Positions 25,101-36,408 of a DNA stretch of 64,000 nucleotides are shown here, piece after piece. The notes under the pieces are model-generated. The model was not told where the DNA came from. It did not search any database and worked only from the letters and a program-made list of their open reading frames with translations. The stretch is from Collybiopsis luxurians FD-317 M1. Lineage: Eukaryota > Basidiomycota > Agaricomycetes > Agaricales > Omphalotaceae. The position numbers and the translations under genes were made by a program. The stretch covers positions 151,159 to 215,158 of the forward strand of contig KN834816.1 in assembly GCA_000827265.1 (NCBI GenBank), written 5' to 3'. The first letter of the stretch is position 1. Each line of letters opens with the position of its first letter.

Positions 25101-26330
25101 ATAGCGTAAAGTGTCAGAAGAACACCTATTCGGCGCCGTGTCGTTCGCTGTGCAGGTCGATCAGCTAATGAACACTACACTTATCCCTACCCTCAAATTC
25201 TGATTCTTTGCCGTCGATGCTGAACGCTAAGGCCGGCTTTCCCACTACCATGCCGCACAGAGTGTTCACGCGAAAGGATTATCCTTCTCTGAAGGTTGCG
25301 ATCATGGCGGATGCCTTGAGATATCTTACGATGGGAGTACCGTTCGCGAAGCAATGATAACCTCTCGAAGAGGCTTCCTGTAGGTGAAGAAGATGAGCTA
25401 GGGATGCCCGAATAGTGTATCATTTTACAACGCATATACGTGCTGGCACCGTGGACCAGCTCGCTACTTTCGCCGCGATTCCTCCACCCTACTTGAGACC
25501 GGAGGCTTTGCACAAAGATGCGAACGAACGTTGAATAAGTTGAGGAATGACACGACGGCCTTGCGACATCCACGTCGCCAGAGTCACAGGTGTTCTATAT
25601 CTGTGCACAACTGTATGTCTTCCGAAGTAGTCTCTTTAAGTGTGGTTCTAGGCCGGCTTATCATCGGGCTGACATCTACTGTACATTTCAGGGACCCTTC
25701 GATACCTAGCTAGGCATAGTCTCGCACATTGAGTTCTGCCTGGCTTTCAGTACTGGAGATTCTCGGTTCTCTTGCGTATTGTGCCGGCTAGATCGACAAT
25801 AGCCGTTTCTACAGGGCTGGATATTCTCTTGCTGTTGCTTTATGTTCAAGCGTCGGTATCAATCACCATCACGGTCCGTATCCCGTTACTCAATATCCCT
25901 ATCCCACCATGCCTAATCGCACGGTTGTGGTAGTACCTCCATCTTATGTATCCTTACATGCCTCGCCAAATATGAGGGTCGTTTCATTCACGATTTGAGT
26001 CTTTTCCAGCTTTTCAGAGTTCGCGATTCGCAGATTGGCTCTCCTTTTCCCAATAGCGAAATGCAAGAAATCGCGATAGGTTATCCGAACTTTCATCTAA
26101 GCGGCGAAATCTCGAAGGTCCAGAAAGCCGCACCGTACGGTTGACCATTCCACGTTCCAGTCACTTGAAGGTACTCATGGCCTGGAAAGAATGATGAGCT
26201 GCCTCGAGGAGGACGAACCGAACCGGAGAATTCGGAAAGATCTGCATAAAGAAAGGATGCCGTAAGTTGGTTCATTTCGTGGGTTTCCTTTTCCGTCTCC
26301 CTTTCTTCACTACGTAGGTCGTGGGCAGGT
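22140..26330. other. Gene-poor stretch
   Basis: About 4 kb with only short, overlapping frames, none with a domain I recognise. It holds a 59-bp tandem repeat at 24825-24942. A 60-codon frame on the minus strand at 26093-26275 (with GHEYLQVTGTWNGQPYGAAF) looks somewhat protein-like, but I cannot support it as a gene. The stretch may be the remains of decayed genes or elements. Confidence 0.4.
24825..24942. repeat. 59-bp tandem repeat, two copies
   Basis: The unit starts TCATCTATGCTATGTCTAGG and ends ATATTCCCGACTGT. It occurs at 24825 and again at 24884 with two or three base differences. Confidence 0.9.
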
Positions 26331-26340
26331 TATATATAAG
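26331..26340 (+). promoter_or_regulatory. TATA box for the gene at 26484
   Basis: TATATATAAG lies 144-153 bases ahead of the first ATG of the open frame. This fits a leader of about 120 bases and argues against a start further upstream in the frame. Confidence 0.5.
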
Positions 26341-26483
26341 CCCCACAAGGTTTGGTTGAATGCCCGAACGTCCCACCACTACCACCCACCGACTTACTAG
26401 CTGTACCCTGCGGTTTCGTTCTTCTACCAAAGTTCGCGTCTAGAGCCGACTACCCACGACATCTATTCCCCGGAATCCCTCCA

Positions 26484-27230
26484 ATGCCTTATAATTCCCC
26501 ACCCCGCGCAGTGCACATCGCACACCTCAACGATCTCGATACAAGCTATGATGCTGACTACGACTGCGACTCAAACTTCGAGTTTGACGGTGTCTACATG
26601 CCTAAACAGTCAATTCGAGCACCTTCGCCGTTGTCTTTGTCTTTGATTTCTGAATCAAAGATAACAAAGGGCGAACCACAACACTCTTCTTCTTATATGT
26701 CCTCCTACTCCAATACATCATCCTCCTCTTCGGGGGCATCCACATCCAGCAGAGGAATTGAAAGATATGGAAGGCGCAGGCGGTATCACGGAAGAAGTGG
26801 CAAAGACACGGATTTGTATGGATACGCGTATGACGAAGAAGAAGAGGATGAGATGGAGTTGAGTGATGAAGGCTATGATTCATACGACGCGTCCCCCCGA
26901 TTCCGTTCACAATTACGGTTGACGCGTCGAACCCGGACTGCATCCCCTCCACGATCCCCAATCTTTGCCTACTCCTCACCACTGCCCTCCGGTTCCTCAC
27001 CTTCCTTCCCATTATCATACTCGTTGTCGCATCCCGAAGAACTTGAAGGTGAAGCCGAGACCCCATTCCCCGACTCCAACTCTACCCATGACACGGAGCT
27101 GGAACACACGCCCAGCTGCAATGAGACCATTCGACGACAATGGCAAGCTTTTTTGTTGCGTGTTCAGTTCGGTGTATTCCGGACGCGGCGGAGAATCCGC
27201 GGGATCATAGGGAGGGGGAGAAAATACTGA
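26484..27230 (+). CDS. Hypothetical low-complexity acidic/serine-rich protein
   Basis: A single-exon frame of 248 residues, starting MPYNSPPRAVHIAHLNDLD. It has an aspartate-rich stretch (DADYDCDSNFEFDG), a serine run near residue 85, an arginine patch (RYGRRRRYHGR), an acidic patch (DEEEEDEMELSDEGYD) and a proline/serine-rich region. The C-terminal 40 residues are basic and amphipathic (RRQWQAFLLRVQFGVF). The frame is also open upstream, but without an ATG, and a TATA box lies at 26331. I recognise no domain. The D-rich text followed by GVYMP recalls DFDSEEEE...GVYCP in the gene at 29001-30236, so the two might be distant paralogues. Confidence 0.55.
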   Translation: MPYNSPPRAVHIAHLNDLDTSYDADYDCDSNFEFDGVYMPKQSIRAPSPLSLSLISESKITKGEPQHSSSYMSSYSNTSSSSSGASTSSRGIERYGRRRRYHGRSGKDTDLYGYAYDEEEEDEMELSDEGYDSYDASPRFRSQLRLTRRTRTASPPRSPIFAYSSPLPSGSSPSFPLSYSLSHPEELEGEAETPFPDSNSTHDTELEHTPSCNETIRRQWQAFLLRVQFGVFRTRRRIRGIIGRGRKY

Positions 27231-29000
27231 ATTCATCCGTCTTACTCTCTTCCGGGCACTGTGGTGAATTAGCATCGTCATTATCCTCGCACATCTTGCT
27301 TTCGGAACTTATCATGCATTGTCGTCATTTCCACTCTCACATCTGAGCTGGTGTCTCTCTTCACTGTATCATTTACCACATCCGTCGCACTTGTATCTTT
27401 TTTCCCTTTCGGAGCACGATTTGCTCCACACAATTCTCGCTTCCTCGGCTTCGTCTTATCATTGTGCATTCTTATCTTTCACTGTATCTTTTTGCATGAC
27501 TTATTCCTTTTCCCTTTTCGGTGTATCGAACATACTTCACATGTAACTACGATGGACTGCACATACTCACATACTTACCAAGTTGTACTACCTACATGCC
27601 TTTCATGACGTATGCATACAGATTTTTCTGAACCAGACTTTTCACCAATGACGGTGTGACTCGGTTTGTTTGAGTAACAGCTGGTGGAACTTGTGCTGTA
27701 GAATGTGAATTATTTCTCAAGAAAATCGGCGTATTCTCGCGCTCACCTGGCGGCTGTTGAGCATCGTGTCAATGGTCACAACATGTTTTCTTTCGGATCT
27801 TTTTTCACTTGCCAGCAAGTATTCTACAGCCGTGGGGTCGGATACGAATACTTTTCCATACCCATAGTTCCATTGGACCTGAACAGCTAATAGCACGTTT
27901 GGCGGCTGGCTGTGTGCTGGCAAGCAACGAGGAGTCCGAAAGTTTTCTTGCTTCCACCTTGTGCTGTACCTTCTGAGCATAAGTTTCAGTATGAACGTGG
28001 ATATCTTTGATTCGAAAGAGGGAATGATGCTTTTTTTTCGCTCAAGCTCTGCAACGTGGTAAGTACAGGAGGTACTTGCCGGACAGTTGACGTCGAAAGG
28101 TATAGGTAAAAATAGTGCTAGCACTGTGACCGGTTACTTAGCGATGGGCAACCGGCCACCATTTCTGCCATTCAGGCTGTTCAAGACGCCTCCCTGCGCG
28201 GCACAACGCAGTAAGCAATGCCACAGTGCAGGCTTAGATTAAGTTTGTCAGCGCTACGCACAAGTAGCGCATAAGTAAGCTGCCACACTTTGAGGATTGG
28301 TTCGAGGGAACGAGGAATTTTATTGGTCGTTTGAATTTTGCAGTGAGCTGCGGGATGTCTCAAATGACTTGGGTCACGGGTAGAGACTGAAGGATATGGA
28401 GGCTACCTACCCACAAATGTCCGGTGAGTAAGGTTCCCGCTGTGTATTCGCCGGGAAAATTCCACTGGTGAATCTCGCACCGCAGTATCTGCAAACTTAG
28501 GAGAAAAGCTATAATTTTGCGCCTTTTATCCTTGTACATTGAAACTGTGCTCTAAAGCATACATTTCCTCGTAACAACCTTTCATAGAAGATCGGGCCAA
28601 CAGAGGTCAAAGCAGTTTATTGCGAATCGCCAATCACATCAAACGTAATGTCGGGCTTGGTTGTGTACATTCACAATCCAGGGTCCATCAAGGAACTTTT
28701 CACAAATGGAGCATATTATCCCGACGCATCGTGGCACGATGAGCGGACCTTTTCCCTTCAGAATTTTCCCTCGTAGCCATTAGGATAACAGATTCAGGAT
28801 TCGTGGATAGCTTAACAATAAGTAGAGCTTGCCCAGTATTGAGCTGGCTCAGCAGACTTCCGCAAGCATGTGTTACTTTGGCCTAAAAGTCGAATGTGAG
28901 TGAAGAACCTATACATTCGTACAGATTTGTACTCACCAGCAAAGAGTCAGTGGCCAACGATTATTCAAATCCCCGAAAAAGCCGCGAATAATGTTCGCAT
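27231..29000. other. Stretch without a recognisable gene
   Basis: Short frames only. On the minus strand around 27760-27900 the text YGKVFVSDPTAVEYLL resembles the start of a cytochrome P450 (SDP.A...L), but no heme-binding Cys motif or other P450 block is found nearby. If it is real it is a small fragment. Confidence 0.35.
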
Positions 29001-30236
29001 TTAGTGTTGAGATCCGGTGCGACTGTGTTCACTAGGGTAAGATAAACATGGCGCCAACGGTGCGGCTCCCCGTAAAGGACTGACAAGCTGCTCGCCGGTA
29101 TGAGATACCGATAGCTCATCCCATAATAAAGCTCTGTCCGACCGACCAGACTCAGAGCTGTGCGAGGCGGAAGACCGCGGACCCTTCTTAACCGGAGACC
29201 GACTGTGATATGAACAGTTCATCTCGCGGTCCAGCCAGGTTGAACGAGGTGAGAGCCTATCCGGTAATCCAGTGTAACAGAGATTGTTGATTGAGTGGAC
29301 AGGAGGGCAGTAGACTCCATACTTGAGAAGTGCTTCTACTTCTTCTTCTTCCTCCTCCTCTGAGTCAAAGTCGTAACCCAGAGAAGATCGCATTGGCGGA
29401 AACAGGCTCTCTTCTGGTTTGTGTTCTCGATAAGCCTGAAGATCTGCAACCTCCGCTCGATCTATATTCATCCGCTGCTCGCTTTGATTGCCGCGTACCT
29501 TCTCCCCTTCCCATTCCGCACCCGAGCTATTACAGAAGAACGAGTATCGTTTCACGAATACCGACTGATACAAGGCATGGACCGCATCTTTAAGAGTGGA
29601 CACGATTGTCTTTGATAACCCAAATGGAGTGTCAATACCTCCGGCATGAGCCTGACCTGCAGGCTGGGTTGATAACTCGGTCATGGGGGTGGGTTTCAGG
29701 TGAATCGGATCTGCAGACAATCTAGACGAAGCTGGGAGGTACGCGTAGTTCGTCGCTTCATGAAAAGTTGAAATTGGATCGGGGAGCGCTGAACTCAGAG
29801 GTTCAGCTTTGGTCAAGAAGGATGGGAGTGGAATTATGTCCTCTTCTGAGACGAACAACGACCGCCGTATAGGCTTGCGTGGAGGGAACCTCCGTACAGT
29901 ACCTGACGCGGACGGTTCGGAGGTATTCGGGAGCAGATTTGAATGATCGGATGCATCAGCGGAAGCAATTTGCTGTTGAAAATCTTAACGCTTTGACTAC
30001 GTCCACGAACATTAGAACTCACCCGTGTTGGTCTCAAAGATGGGATAGGCAAAGCATAGATTGGCTTGCGTTCCTCTAGGAGGGTGTCTTTTTCTTCGTA
30101 AAGACTCCATATCTAGAAATTCTGTTGGTGACGCAGTTCATTTTCAAGTACAAAGTTGACAAACCTCTTCTGAGACCGCGGTTGAATTCGATGAGGATCT
30201 TCGTGAAGAATTGCTGCTAATGCTTGAACGACTCAT
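29001..30236 (-). CDS. Hypothetical serine-rich/acidic protein
   Basis: Three exons join in frame: MSRSSISSNSSRRSSSNST...SEE; then IWSLYEEKDTLLEERKPIYA...; then, after an intron ending CAACAG, QIASADASDHSN..., which runs without a break to the stop at 29001. About 370 residues. It holds a serine-rich N-terminus, a proline-rich middle, an acidic run (DFDSEEEEEEEVEALLKYG) and a basic/serine C-terminal third. I know no domain here. A TATATAAC-like box on the minus strand lies near 30312-30320, about 80 bases upstream of the ATG. It converges with the gene at 26484 and may share ancestry with it. Confidence 0.6.
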
Positions 30237-30299
30237 TGAATCCGTATATAAGTTTCGTGAAGTGCTGATAGTAGAGGTTGGGAGGAAATTCCAGTACAC

Positions 30300-32740
30300 C
30301 GAGAATCCTTGAGTTATATAACATTTAGCCCCTTCCAGTTCTAGATAATGACGAGAATGAAGTGTTGAAGTCTAATGACAGATGAAAAGACAATTGAACA
30401 TATTGAAGGATTGAAGGGCTGCAAAGTAGAGCTCGTACCAAAAGACAATAAAACAATTAGCCGGACCATCACTACCATCAGACAGCGTCCGAATTTCCAA
30501 GTCGAGTCAAAGCGTCGGTATGTTGACCGTTTTTACCCAGGGGTTGCAAGTTACTCGAATCAAGTTATTTTCGTTAATGATGGCATTAGTAAGTGAAAGA
30601 GTCCGAGCTTTTGAACGCCGAGAACGGCACTCATAGTGCGAAGGCCAGTTGACGCGCATATCTAGCGCTCATTCCCCGCGATGGCTGGGATACCCCAAGT
30701 ATGTCTTCGCCTGCGTTGAGCACGGAACGTCGGTCTTCAATCTTGAACTCTGAGCTTGTATTTAGGCTTTCCGATACGTACACCTGAGGAGTCACTGTAA
30801 ATGCGTACAACATCGTACGACTTTTTTCTGCCAATTCTACGGGGTTTAAGCTTAAGCTCGCCTAGGGATGAGAATCCCTCCAGCACGAAATCGAAGCATT
30901 CCATCACTCCTATGTTTTCAGAATTAACCGTCGGGGACCTACGAGCCGCCGTGCTCGGATTCGGATGTGAGTTGTCGATGAGGGGGGTGTTGAATTAAGA
31001 TCTGCGTCAGTCAGTTCGAAGTCCAGACAAGGCCGTAAACTGACACCGCTATTTGAAAAGTTGCCAGATCAAAAGGTATATCTTGCTCCTAGTCCCAATA
31101 AGATGCCTCGGTCAAGTTGTTATAATCCACCGAAGTTACAAAGTAGGATCTGCATCATCTGGCAAAGGCGGGATGTGCTGCGTCTTTTCTTCTGAGTGAG
31201 TAATTGGTAGAGCGAGAGACGGAGGATCTGTGCTTCCGGGAAGCGCGTAGGTAAGATAGTCAAGGAAAACGAAGCTGCGATGCATCGCTGGGAAAGAACG
31301 AGTCGAAAGTTTACTGAGGCTCTTCTCAGAGGTGCGAGCCAGTTCGTGAGCGCGTTGAATTTCATGCGAGACCTTCTGGATAGAACCACTGCAGAGAGAG
31401 GACGAGCTAGTTCGTCCGTACGTTATCCCCGCCAGTCGGTGATAAGACAGGCACTCTGGTAGAGTATGCTGGCAGAGCGATTGATTTGAAGAGCGGTCGT
31501 ACGATAATGACATGGGAACCAAGCAGTGGCGCAGTTTTACTAGTAAGCAGCGTTAATGAATTCTCATATCCCGTGTCTTCTAGAGGATGGATCTGTCATT
31601 CTGATATGAACTTTGAAGACGGTAGACGATGCAATCGCACTGGCAAATCCACAGCAAGTAGCCGGCCATTTTTGGATGCATGAAGGCTTCTTAGACGGGC
31701 GCAGTGAAAATTCTTTCGCCGCTGAGGGACCTATCCAGCGCCGTACGAATTCTTTCTGGAGCTTATCTGATAGATACATGGTTTTCTTCAAGCTCAAGTG
31801 ATGAAGAGGCTAGAATTGCACCTCAACAGGCCTTGATGGTCTTGAAGGTGTGTGAAGGCCAAGAACGAAGTTTTGGATCACACGACCATGGCGTGAATTT
31901 CAGAGTTACAGATTCAGAGGAGTCCGGCTAACTAACTGCTGCACCGGTGACCCGCTAGATTGACGCCCGACTCTGCGTCGATCGATTTCGAAGGTACCGG
32001 TGTCAGCGAGAAACAGCTTATTTGAGGTCCATAGGTAGAGCAAATGAACTTCAGTTCGCTTAGAATAGTGCATTGAATGGTTCAGTGTGCCGGTATAGCA
32101 ATCGCAAGATCGAGCCTGTGTCAAGGTAGAGGTTTAAGTAACGATTATTTTCTTGCCGGACATGAATCGGGTGGCCTATGGCCGTGGTCACGGCAACTAA
32201 AAGGCCGCGAAAAGCATCTTGCAAGATCTGGCTGGGATGGATGGGTTTTGGTAGAGATAAACTACCGGCCTTCAGCCCATGCACGTACTCCTGACCTTCA
32301 GCATGAGCTAATACCTGAGAGCGCGAAGTCTGAGAAAGGTCTGGCTCTCTATGAATGGATTCAATACCTTAACATAGACGCCGGTAAGTCCCTTCATGAC
32401 AGGTTTGAGAGAGAATTCTAGCGCGCGGCGTTGCACTGAGAATAGAGTTGAGATGGGCGTCAAAAGACCTCAATCAAAATTGGCGTCAATCTACCAGAAA
32501 TGCAAGGTTTAACAATACAAGTACTTGGACTTGAAAAAAACCTAGAGGAAGATAATCCAGTTAAAGCCGCAAACCCAGGATGAAAGCCACCTGTTCAATT
32601 TCGGTGATGAAAGTAAATATCCCAGGGTAAACGCCTGCCGGCGCCCGATAGCGTGGCTACCATCCACCGTGACCCACAATTACCAGTTAGCTTGCTTTCT
32701 GCTCTCACCAGCCACATTTTGTACCGTTTTCCCAATTCTC
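30300..32740. other. Possible exons of unrecognised genes
   Basis: Several protein-like open pieces with splice-type ends lie on the + strand. 30375-30590 ends at a GTAAGT. About 31445-31545 reads KTGTLVEYAGRAIDLKSGRT. 31690-31850 reads KILSPLRDLSSAVRILSG. 32200-32420 reads SGWDGWVLVEINYRPSA. I could not join them into one convincing frame, and none has a recognised domain. They may be a decayed gene. Confidence 0.25.
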
Positions 32741-32744
32741 TTCG

Positions 32745-33217
32745 ATGGTTCCAGCTGGACCTGTCAGAAAAGAGGATGCCGAAGTCTGCGTGCGCCTGCT
32801 CATCAATTACCACAGAGCAAAGCCGAATTATGACGACTTTAACCCCAACGGACCTCCAATTAATACACGAAATATTCAACGAGAGATATCCAGGCTACAT
32901 CTACCTTACTGCAGAAACGATGCAATCGAAGTTCCCAAATACGGCCGAGTACAGTGCGAGTGGTATTTTGAGAGAGGTTCAGTGAGTACACGCCCATTGC
33001 GACATGTTTGCTACTTTGCTGATCTGTACATGCTTCAATGACCAGCGAGCTCCTGAGGATTTTGCGAACAAGTTGCAGCCAGAACCAAATACTTTTCACG
33101 CAAAAGAGATTGACGCCTGGTTCAGGGAATTTCATGTGTATGTCCTCTTCGGCTCTGGATTATCTCAGTTTTGCCGAAACTTTTTTTTCGTAGATTCAGG
33201 ATCTCTGTAACGTGTAA
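32745..33217 (+). CDS. Small hypothetical protein, three exons
   Basis: The ATG at 32745 opens MVPAGPVRKEDAEVCVRLLI. A GTGAGT...CAG intron joins ...YFERGS to RAPEDFANKLQPEPNTF, and a second intron after FREFH joins to IQDLCNV and a TAA. The product is about 117 residues, with no signal peptide or membrane segment. No family is recognised. It lies close upstream of the coiled-coil gene and could be its true 5' end if the last splice differs: a GTGTAAGG sits at the stop. Confidence 0.45.
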
Positions 33218-33269
33218 GGAACGGGGCTGTATGTATCTCTATAGTAGTCAAAAACGTTGTTTGACGTAC

Positions 33270-35967
33270 ATCATGATAGGTGCACCAAAGATGATCGTAA
33301 ACTATCCAGAAAACAAATTCAACACTCTCAATCAATACCATTCTTTCAACTCGAAAAATTATTCGAGAGATGCTACTTCCAATCCTTTTACGCTGAAAAA
33401 AAGTCATGCAAACAGTGATGCAGGGTATCGTGCACCTACCCGTGTCTGGGGCAAGCTCACGCCTGCTTCTACTTCTAATGATGAGTTGTTGGATCAGGTG
33501 GTGAGAAACTCTTGTTTGTAGAGTCTGCTGGAGTTAATCGAAAATTTTTGTCCTAGAAACTCGGCGGTCATTCTATATCTCAGAACATAGATGATAATCG
33601 TAGTCGGGGTCGTTCATCTTCTATTGCTTCTTCTGCTTGTTCACCGAGAAGTTCGACGACAACTGTTGTCGACGTCGATTCAGCTGTCCTTCCTCCAAAC
33701 AGTGAAACCGTCGCAGGGGGTTCTTCAGCCAGCGGAAGCTGGAAATCCCCAGGTTCAAGGGTCACAGTAAAACGTGAGGACGATGACACATTCTTGCAAA
33801 ATCGCAGTGTATCGCGGTCGACCTCGAAGCGGTCTCGATGGGACTTGGAAGGAGACCAATATGAGACTCCTTCAAAGCCGTCCAAACGACCTCGCTCTAG
33901 GTCTCCTTCCCCTGTTAGGAAGCCGCGTGTCTCCACGTCTAATAAAGACTCGAAGTCGGTGCACCCTCCTACAGCACCTCGAAATATGTCGGGAGGAGAA
34001 TCGCGGAAGCATAATGAACGTTTTTCGTCTTCCGGGACGCAACGGCGTCGCAGATCGCCTTCCTCCTCTCGAAATGATATATCTTCACGCACGGAAGGTG
34101 CCGGTCGCTCTTATTCACCCAGAAGATCAGCTTCGCCTTCTACGGCACGTCTTCTTGAACGAGTTGATTCATCTGGTGGACTATCCACTCATTCGTCGAG
34201 AACCCCGCCGCGTTCGACTAAAATTCAGTCGGAGTCAGCGATGGCTTCGGTGGCTAGTGGTCAACCACAAATTACGACCAAAGTCGAAACTAGTGAGAAA
34301 ACTAAGCCCTCGTTCAGCTCTGCTGATATCACGGATCTGATAACCAAATTGCGTGCGTCAAAGGTCCTTCCGCCTTCTATCTCGACCTCGTCGTTGCCTC
34401 CTGGTCAGATTCATGCAAATGGAAATGCGTCGAGCGACTCGTCTGCTGCAACAGCCACTCAGCTATCAGGTTCCGATACCAATGCTGATTCATCTTCGCC
34501 TACTGTGACCATTACGCAGGCTTCTGCTACATCTCAAACTCAGCAACCTGCCACTGAGTCTTTACCGACGACTGCAGCTGCCACTGCGCAGACCTCTTCA
34601 GCAGTGACGGCTCCTCCAGCACAAGTTTCTTACGATCAATACAGATTTTATCCTCCTTACGGTTACCCTGCGTACCCACCGTTTCCGTATCAATATTCAT
34701 ATCCATATCCTCCATATTCATATCCCCAGGCGCTAGTTCCCCAAGTTCCCCAAACACCCACGGCGGTACCGAGTGCCTTTACAACTCCTGTTATTTCTTC
34801 TATTATCAGTGAACCTTCGATATCACAATCGGCCTCAAAGACGGAAGAACCTCGTATCAAGGAAGAGCCGACGGATGTATGCTCCTCCCTCACTGATATT
34901 TCTGAGACCATAAAGTCTGGTGATAAAGGGACATCGCGCATGATTGTATTACGGGCAGAGCTCTTGCAATTGAGAAAAGAAATGCGTGAACGTACAAAGA
35001 AAGAGAAACTTTTGCTGAAGGAACTTGCCGAATTGAATGAGAAGCAAAAGGTCGATTTTGTATTGGGTGAAGTGGAGGAGGTTGAGTTTGGGAAACTCGG
35101 ACTGGGCCTTGGCTTGCAAGTCGACGACGAAGTGGTGGAAGTGGGGGATAGGCCCAGTCCGAGTACTACTGAGATGGGTGAGATCGGTCTTTGGTTTGTT
35201 ATGTTTCTTGCTAATGTTATTCATCATTGTTGTCCTTGTAGAGCTCCAATCAGACTTGCTGATCCTACAAGCACAGCTTACGAATGAGCGAAACGGACGA
35301 AGGAAGGATGATCAAGATAGACGAGATGCACAATTTGCTACGCGAGAAGCAGAACATGCAAGGGATGAAGCTGAGCATAGACTTGCCGAAGCCGAACGCG
35401 CTCTTCGAGAAGCAGAGCAACGTTGTCGAGACGCTGAATACGTTAAGCGAGAGCTCGAACATGCCAAACGCGAAGCCGAACGCGCAGAGCGGGAGGCTGT
35501 TGAAAGAAGACGGGAGGCAGAACAATCGAAAAAAGATGCAGAGCATGCGAAACGGGATTCCGAAGAGCAGAGAAAACATGCAGAGAAAGGACAGAGAGAA
35601 GCTGAACACGCCAAACGAGAAGCTGAAGACCGACGTCGAGAAGCTGAGCAAGCGAAACGCGATTTGGAACATTCAAAGCGGAAACTCGAGGAGCAACTGA
35701 CACTAGCCGAATTTGCCAGAAGAGAAACCGATGAGCGTAGATGGGCGGCCGAAGCGATAGTCGAAGACGTGAGCACTCGCTTTTTTTGAGACCAGGAGAG
35801 ATACTGATCGATGGTTTTGTGACGTTTAGATAAAGAGGGAATGCAAAGAACCGTTTGTGGTTCCCGCGCTCCTGGATGCTTTCCTTAGTGTTTCGAGATT
35901 AACAAATCAGTCTACTACGGTGGCGGCTAAAACTGGTATGAGTAATCCAGCTCGACTGCGTGAGTAG
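33270..35967 (+). CDS. Ser/Arg-rich protein with long C-terminal coiled coil
   Basis: Exons 33270-33500, 33557-35177, 35242-35768 and 35830-35967 join in frame to about 838 residues. The N-terminal third is Ser/Arg rich with splicing-factor-like text (RPRSRSPSPVRKPR, RRRRSPSSSR). A middle stretch is rich in Thr, Ser and Gln, then Tyr/Pro (YPPYGYPAYPPFPYQ). A Lys/Glu region follows (RAELLQLRKEMRER). The last 170 residues are an almost perfect charged repeat (AKREAE, RREAEQ, EHAKRD) that will form a single long helix or coiled coil. I recognise no catalytic domain. A nuclear, RNA-associated role is only suggested by the SR-type text. A decayed copy of its 3' end opens the window at 95-470. The N-terminus is uncertain. 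Confidence 0.65.
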
Positions 35968-36408
35968 CCAAGAGTAACTATACTTCTGTATTTTTCTTGG
36001 AGAGCTTCTTCGATGTTAGTGTATTAAGCGTGTTTGGGACATGCAGTAATTAGTCATTAGATATTGTATTATATTCACGCACTATTAATGTATATATATA
36101 GACTCGCAACAATGTTACATAGTGATTACTTGTATGGGGCGATGCGATGTTGAGGATGTGGCAAGAAGCCAATGGACGGATACGTTAGAGCAAAAAACGC
36201 GTTGTCCTCGCTGGAGTTACCAAGCATGATGAGAACCTAACGCATAACATATATTCTCTGTCAATACAACGGTACACGAAAAGCAGTCTTGAATATTGTG
36301 TCTACTCCATCTGCATGCCATCCAATTGCTGGTTCCCTAGACCCGAGTTGAAGTAGTCGCGGATTTGCCCGTCTAATCAAGAAATAAAACCTTGAGGTTA
36401 GTGAGCTT

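Noticed and set aside
27717..28124. Cytochrome P450 gene
   Set aside because: Only one SDP-type motif fits; no heme-binding Cys, ExxR or other block is present.
35265..35776. Long Ser/Ala- and Phe-rich minus-strand frames
   Set aside because: They are shadows of the charged repeat; the + strand frame has correct splice sites and continues both ways.
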